Origin: Lewinellaceae bacterium | GTDB taxonomy: Bacteria > Bacteroidota > Bacteroidia > Chitinophagales > Saprospiraceae | Direction: 5' to 3' | Assembly (NCBI GenBank): GCA_020636315.1 | Contig: JACJYA010000011.1 | Location: 124,001-188,000, forward strand | Length of the DNA stretch: 64,000 nucleotides | Shown: one piece after another, positions 61,951 to 64,000 of the stretch | Position numbering within the stretch: the first letter of the stretch is position 1 | How the letters are laid out: every line of letters begins with the position of its first letter | The notes under the pieces: model-generated | Databases searched by the model: none | Seen by the model: the letters and a program-made list of their open reading frames with translations, nothing else | What the model was told of the DNA's origin: nothing | Position numbers and translations under genes: made by a program

Positions 61951-64000
61951 ATGATAGCCAGATCTACTTTCCTCCTGATCATCGTTCTGACCCTCTTTTC
62001 TGTCCCCGCCGCCTGGGCCCAATCCGAAAAGCCCCTCGACATCGCGCGGCGCTACCTGGCCGGACAGCGGGAGAAATGGCAGCTCACCGAAGCCGACATC
62101 AGCGATCTCCGGATAACCGGACAATACGAAACCCGGCACAACGGCGCCACCCACCTCTACCTGGTCCAGCAGCATCAGGGCATCGAGCTGTTCAACGCCA
62201 TCAGCGGCTTTCACATTACAAGAGAAGGGCGCGTCGCCTTTGCCACCAACCGCTTCACCTCCGGACTGGCCGACAAAGTGAATGCCACCCGGCCCCTGTT
62301 TTCTGCCTTTGACGCCATCAAAAGCGCCGCCGCCTATCTCGGCCTGCCGCTTACCGGCGAGCTGGAACAGAAAGGCCGGAAAGACAATCACTTTTATGCT
62401 TTCGAAGGAGGCGCTGTATCCGATTCCGACATCGGCGTGCGCCTGGTTTATCAACTGATGGATGACGGAAATGCCCGCCTGGCCTGGTGCCTGGCCATCG
62501 ACCGCCCCGATGACAACAACTACTGGAACCTCCGCGTGGACGCCCTCACCGGCGCCATACTGAGCAAAGACAACTGGACCGCATCCTGTACCTTTCCCTC
62601 GCTCGCCGAAGCAATATGCGAAGGTGATGCCTCGTCCAACGAAGCTGCTAGTGCTGATCGGAAATCGCAGCTCGGCTGTTCACAAGGAACTGAAAGCCAG
62701 CATTGGGTATTCAAAAAATCACAGGTGCTTAAACAGCCTCAAGCAAAATACACAGAAAGTAACCCCCACCCCCACCACCCCCTCTCACTCCCTCTCCCTC
62801 TCCCTCTCCCCCTCACCCCCTCTCCTGACCAAACCGACGCCCAATACCGGGTCTATCCCATCCCTCTGGAAAACCCTGAGGAGGGAAGCCGCGAGTTGCT
62901 GCTCAATCCTCATGACCCCATCGCTTCTCCCTTCGGCTGGCACGATACCGACGGGCAGGAATAGTACAGAGTACACCATCACCCGAGGAAATAATGTGTA
63001 TGCCTACCGGGACCCCTAACGGTACCAACAGCCCTGCCGGCGATGAGCCCGACGGCGGCCCCGGCCTGGTTTTCGATTTCCCGCTCGACCTTTCCCAGGA
63101 ACCGGAAACTTACCGGGAAGCTTCGATCACCCAGCTGTTTTACACCAGCAACTTCATGCACGACTTTGCCTACGCCTACGGCTTTGATGAAGCGGCCGGC
63201 AATTTCCAGCAAAACAATTACGGCAACGGGGGGACAGCCGGAGACCCGGTGAAAGCCGAGTCGCAGGATGGCAGCGGTTTCAACAATGCCTACTTCACCA
63301 CACCCCCCGATGGCTTTTCCGGGCGTTTGGAGATGTATCGCTGGACCTCTCCCGGCAACATCTTTTCCGTAACCGCTCCTGAGGCCATCGCCGGTTTCTT
63401 CGAAGTACGCCCGGCTCTTTTCGGTGGCCAGGTGACTGCCAGCCTGCTGGCGGGGCCTTTGGTAGAATACAATGGCGGCACCGGCCTGCCTGCCTTTGCC
63501 TGTGCTCCGGCCCAGAATGCCGCCGAGCTCAACGGCAGCGTCGCCCTGATCGACCGCGGCGGGAACTGTGATTTCGACCGCAAGTCGCTCAACGCCCAGA
63601 ATGCAGGGGCTATAGCCGTGATCATCTGCAACCACGCCGACGAACTGGTAAATATGGGGCCGGTATCGGTGGGCAACCAGGTGAACATTCCCGTCGTTTC
63701 CATGCGGTACAGCGATTGCCAGACGCTCCGGCAGTTCCTGAATGGGGGCGTAGAGGTGGCCTTTCAGCTTCCCGATGACAATGGCCCGGCGCGCCTGGAC
63801 GGCAGCCTGGACAACGTCGTCGCCGCTCACGAATACACCCACGGTATCTCCAACCGCCTGGTGGGCGGCCCCTCAACCACCAGTTGCCTGTCCAACGACG
63901 AACAGATGGGGGAGGGGTGGAGCGATTTCCTCTCGCTGGCCGCCACCGTCAAGCCCGGAGATACCGGTAATACGCCGCGTACCTACGCCAACTATGTATT
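61951..64000 (+). CDS. M36 (fungalysin-like) metallopeptidase, frameshifted, runs off window
   Basis: Secreted zinc protease. Signal peptide (LLIIVLTLFSVPAAWAQ), FTP propeptide (LYLVQQHQGIELFNAISGFH), a variable linker with a CT-rich tract (62765-62825), then YRVYPIPLENPEEGSRELLL and FGWHDTDG. Two frame changes follow: after 62960 to STEYTITRGNNVYAYRD, and at the CCCC run near 63016 (one extra C) to PNGTNSPAGDEPDGG. From there the frame is clean: SITQLFYTSNFMHDFAYAYG, a PA domain (VALIDRGGNCDFDRKSLNAQ), the zinc site AAHEYTHGISNRLVGG (63822 on) and the third ligand Glu in GEGWSDFLSLAA. The active site is intact; one indel is in a homopolymer, so sequence error is likely. The C-terminus, where a T9SS domain is expected, is outside. 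Confidence 0.85.

Noticed and set aside
62765..62825. CT-rich tract in the M36 gene as a phase-variation switch
   Set aside because: The tract is in the variable linker and in frame; the frame changes occur 150 bp further on, so no link could be shown.

Overview
The window comes from a Bacteroidota chromosome, most likely of the Saprospiria type. The evidence is type IX secretion C-terminal domains (type A on 17247-18635 and 34658-36235, type B on 56845-57285), Bacteroidota -7 promoter boxes (TAnnTTTG-like), a one-protein hybrid two-component/AraC regulator, DUF5916, DUF3472 and M36 secreted proteins, and many terminal-inverted-repeat miniature elements. No rRNA, tRNA, CRISPR array or complete transposase was seen.

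Layout. 1-5400: an MHS-type MFS transporter (cut by the left edge), then a frameshifted glycosyltransferase and a frameshifted ECF sigma / outer-membrane-barrel pair. 5400-10620: ordinary genes (membrane protein, MiaE, branched-chain-amino-acid-like binding protein, D-Ala-D-Ala dipeptidase, Uma2 nuclease, 3-hydroxyacyl-CoA dehydrogenase). 10800-13190: SulP transporter and beta-carbonic anhydrase, both broken by indels. 13500-16020: PNPOx-like flavoprotein divergent from a PdxR/MocR regulator. 16030-43240: the accessory core. It holds an AraC-type regulator, a two-subunit sodium/solute symporter, a cupin, a lipase-lectin, five secreted glycine-rich proteins ending in a double ricin-type lectin module (one badly decayed), a delta-60 protein, a two-domain lipoprotein, a TPR-histidine kinase-REC-AraC hybrid sensor, a degenerate receiver and a thioredoxin-like protein. 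43400-56600: DUF5916 protein, secreted WD40-caspase, DUF1080 plus Gfo/Idh pair, TPR-LuxR regulator, amidohydrolase, small hypotheticals. 56800-64000: secreted proteins, one disrupted by a MITE whose excision would restore the frame, RlmB, and an M36 metallopeptidase running off the right edge.

The most striking signal is a recurrent promoter architecture: two direct repeats of about 10 bp (consensus ACAATAGTCC) 21 bp apart, with a TAnnTTTG-like -7 box starting 33 bp after the start of the second repeat. It is seen complete nine times before genes (a tenth with 32 bp), plus one half-site promoter and one orphan operator. It precedes the MFS transporter, the binding protein, the AraC gene, the cupin, four of the glycine-rich lectin loci, the degenerate receiver and the thioredoxin-like gene. 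Two-turn direct repeats are the usual geometry of AraC-family sites, and two AraC-domain proteins are encoded here, so I infer one regulon joining solute uptake with a family of secreted lectins.

Many genes carry single-base indels, often in homopolymers, concentrated in a few stretches. Either these stretches are decaying or the sequence is locally poor; the reads would decide. Starts were chosen by protein family, as Bacteroidota rarely show clear Shine-Dalgarno sites.
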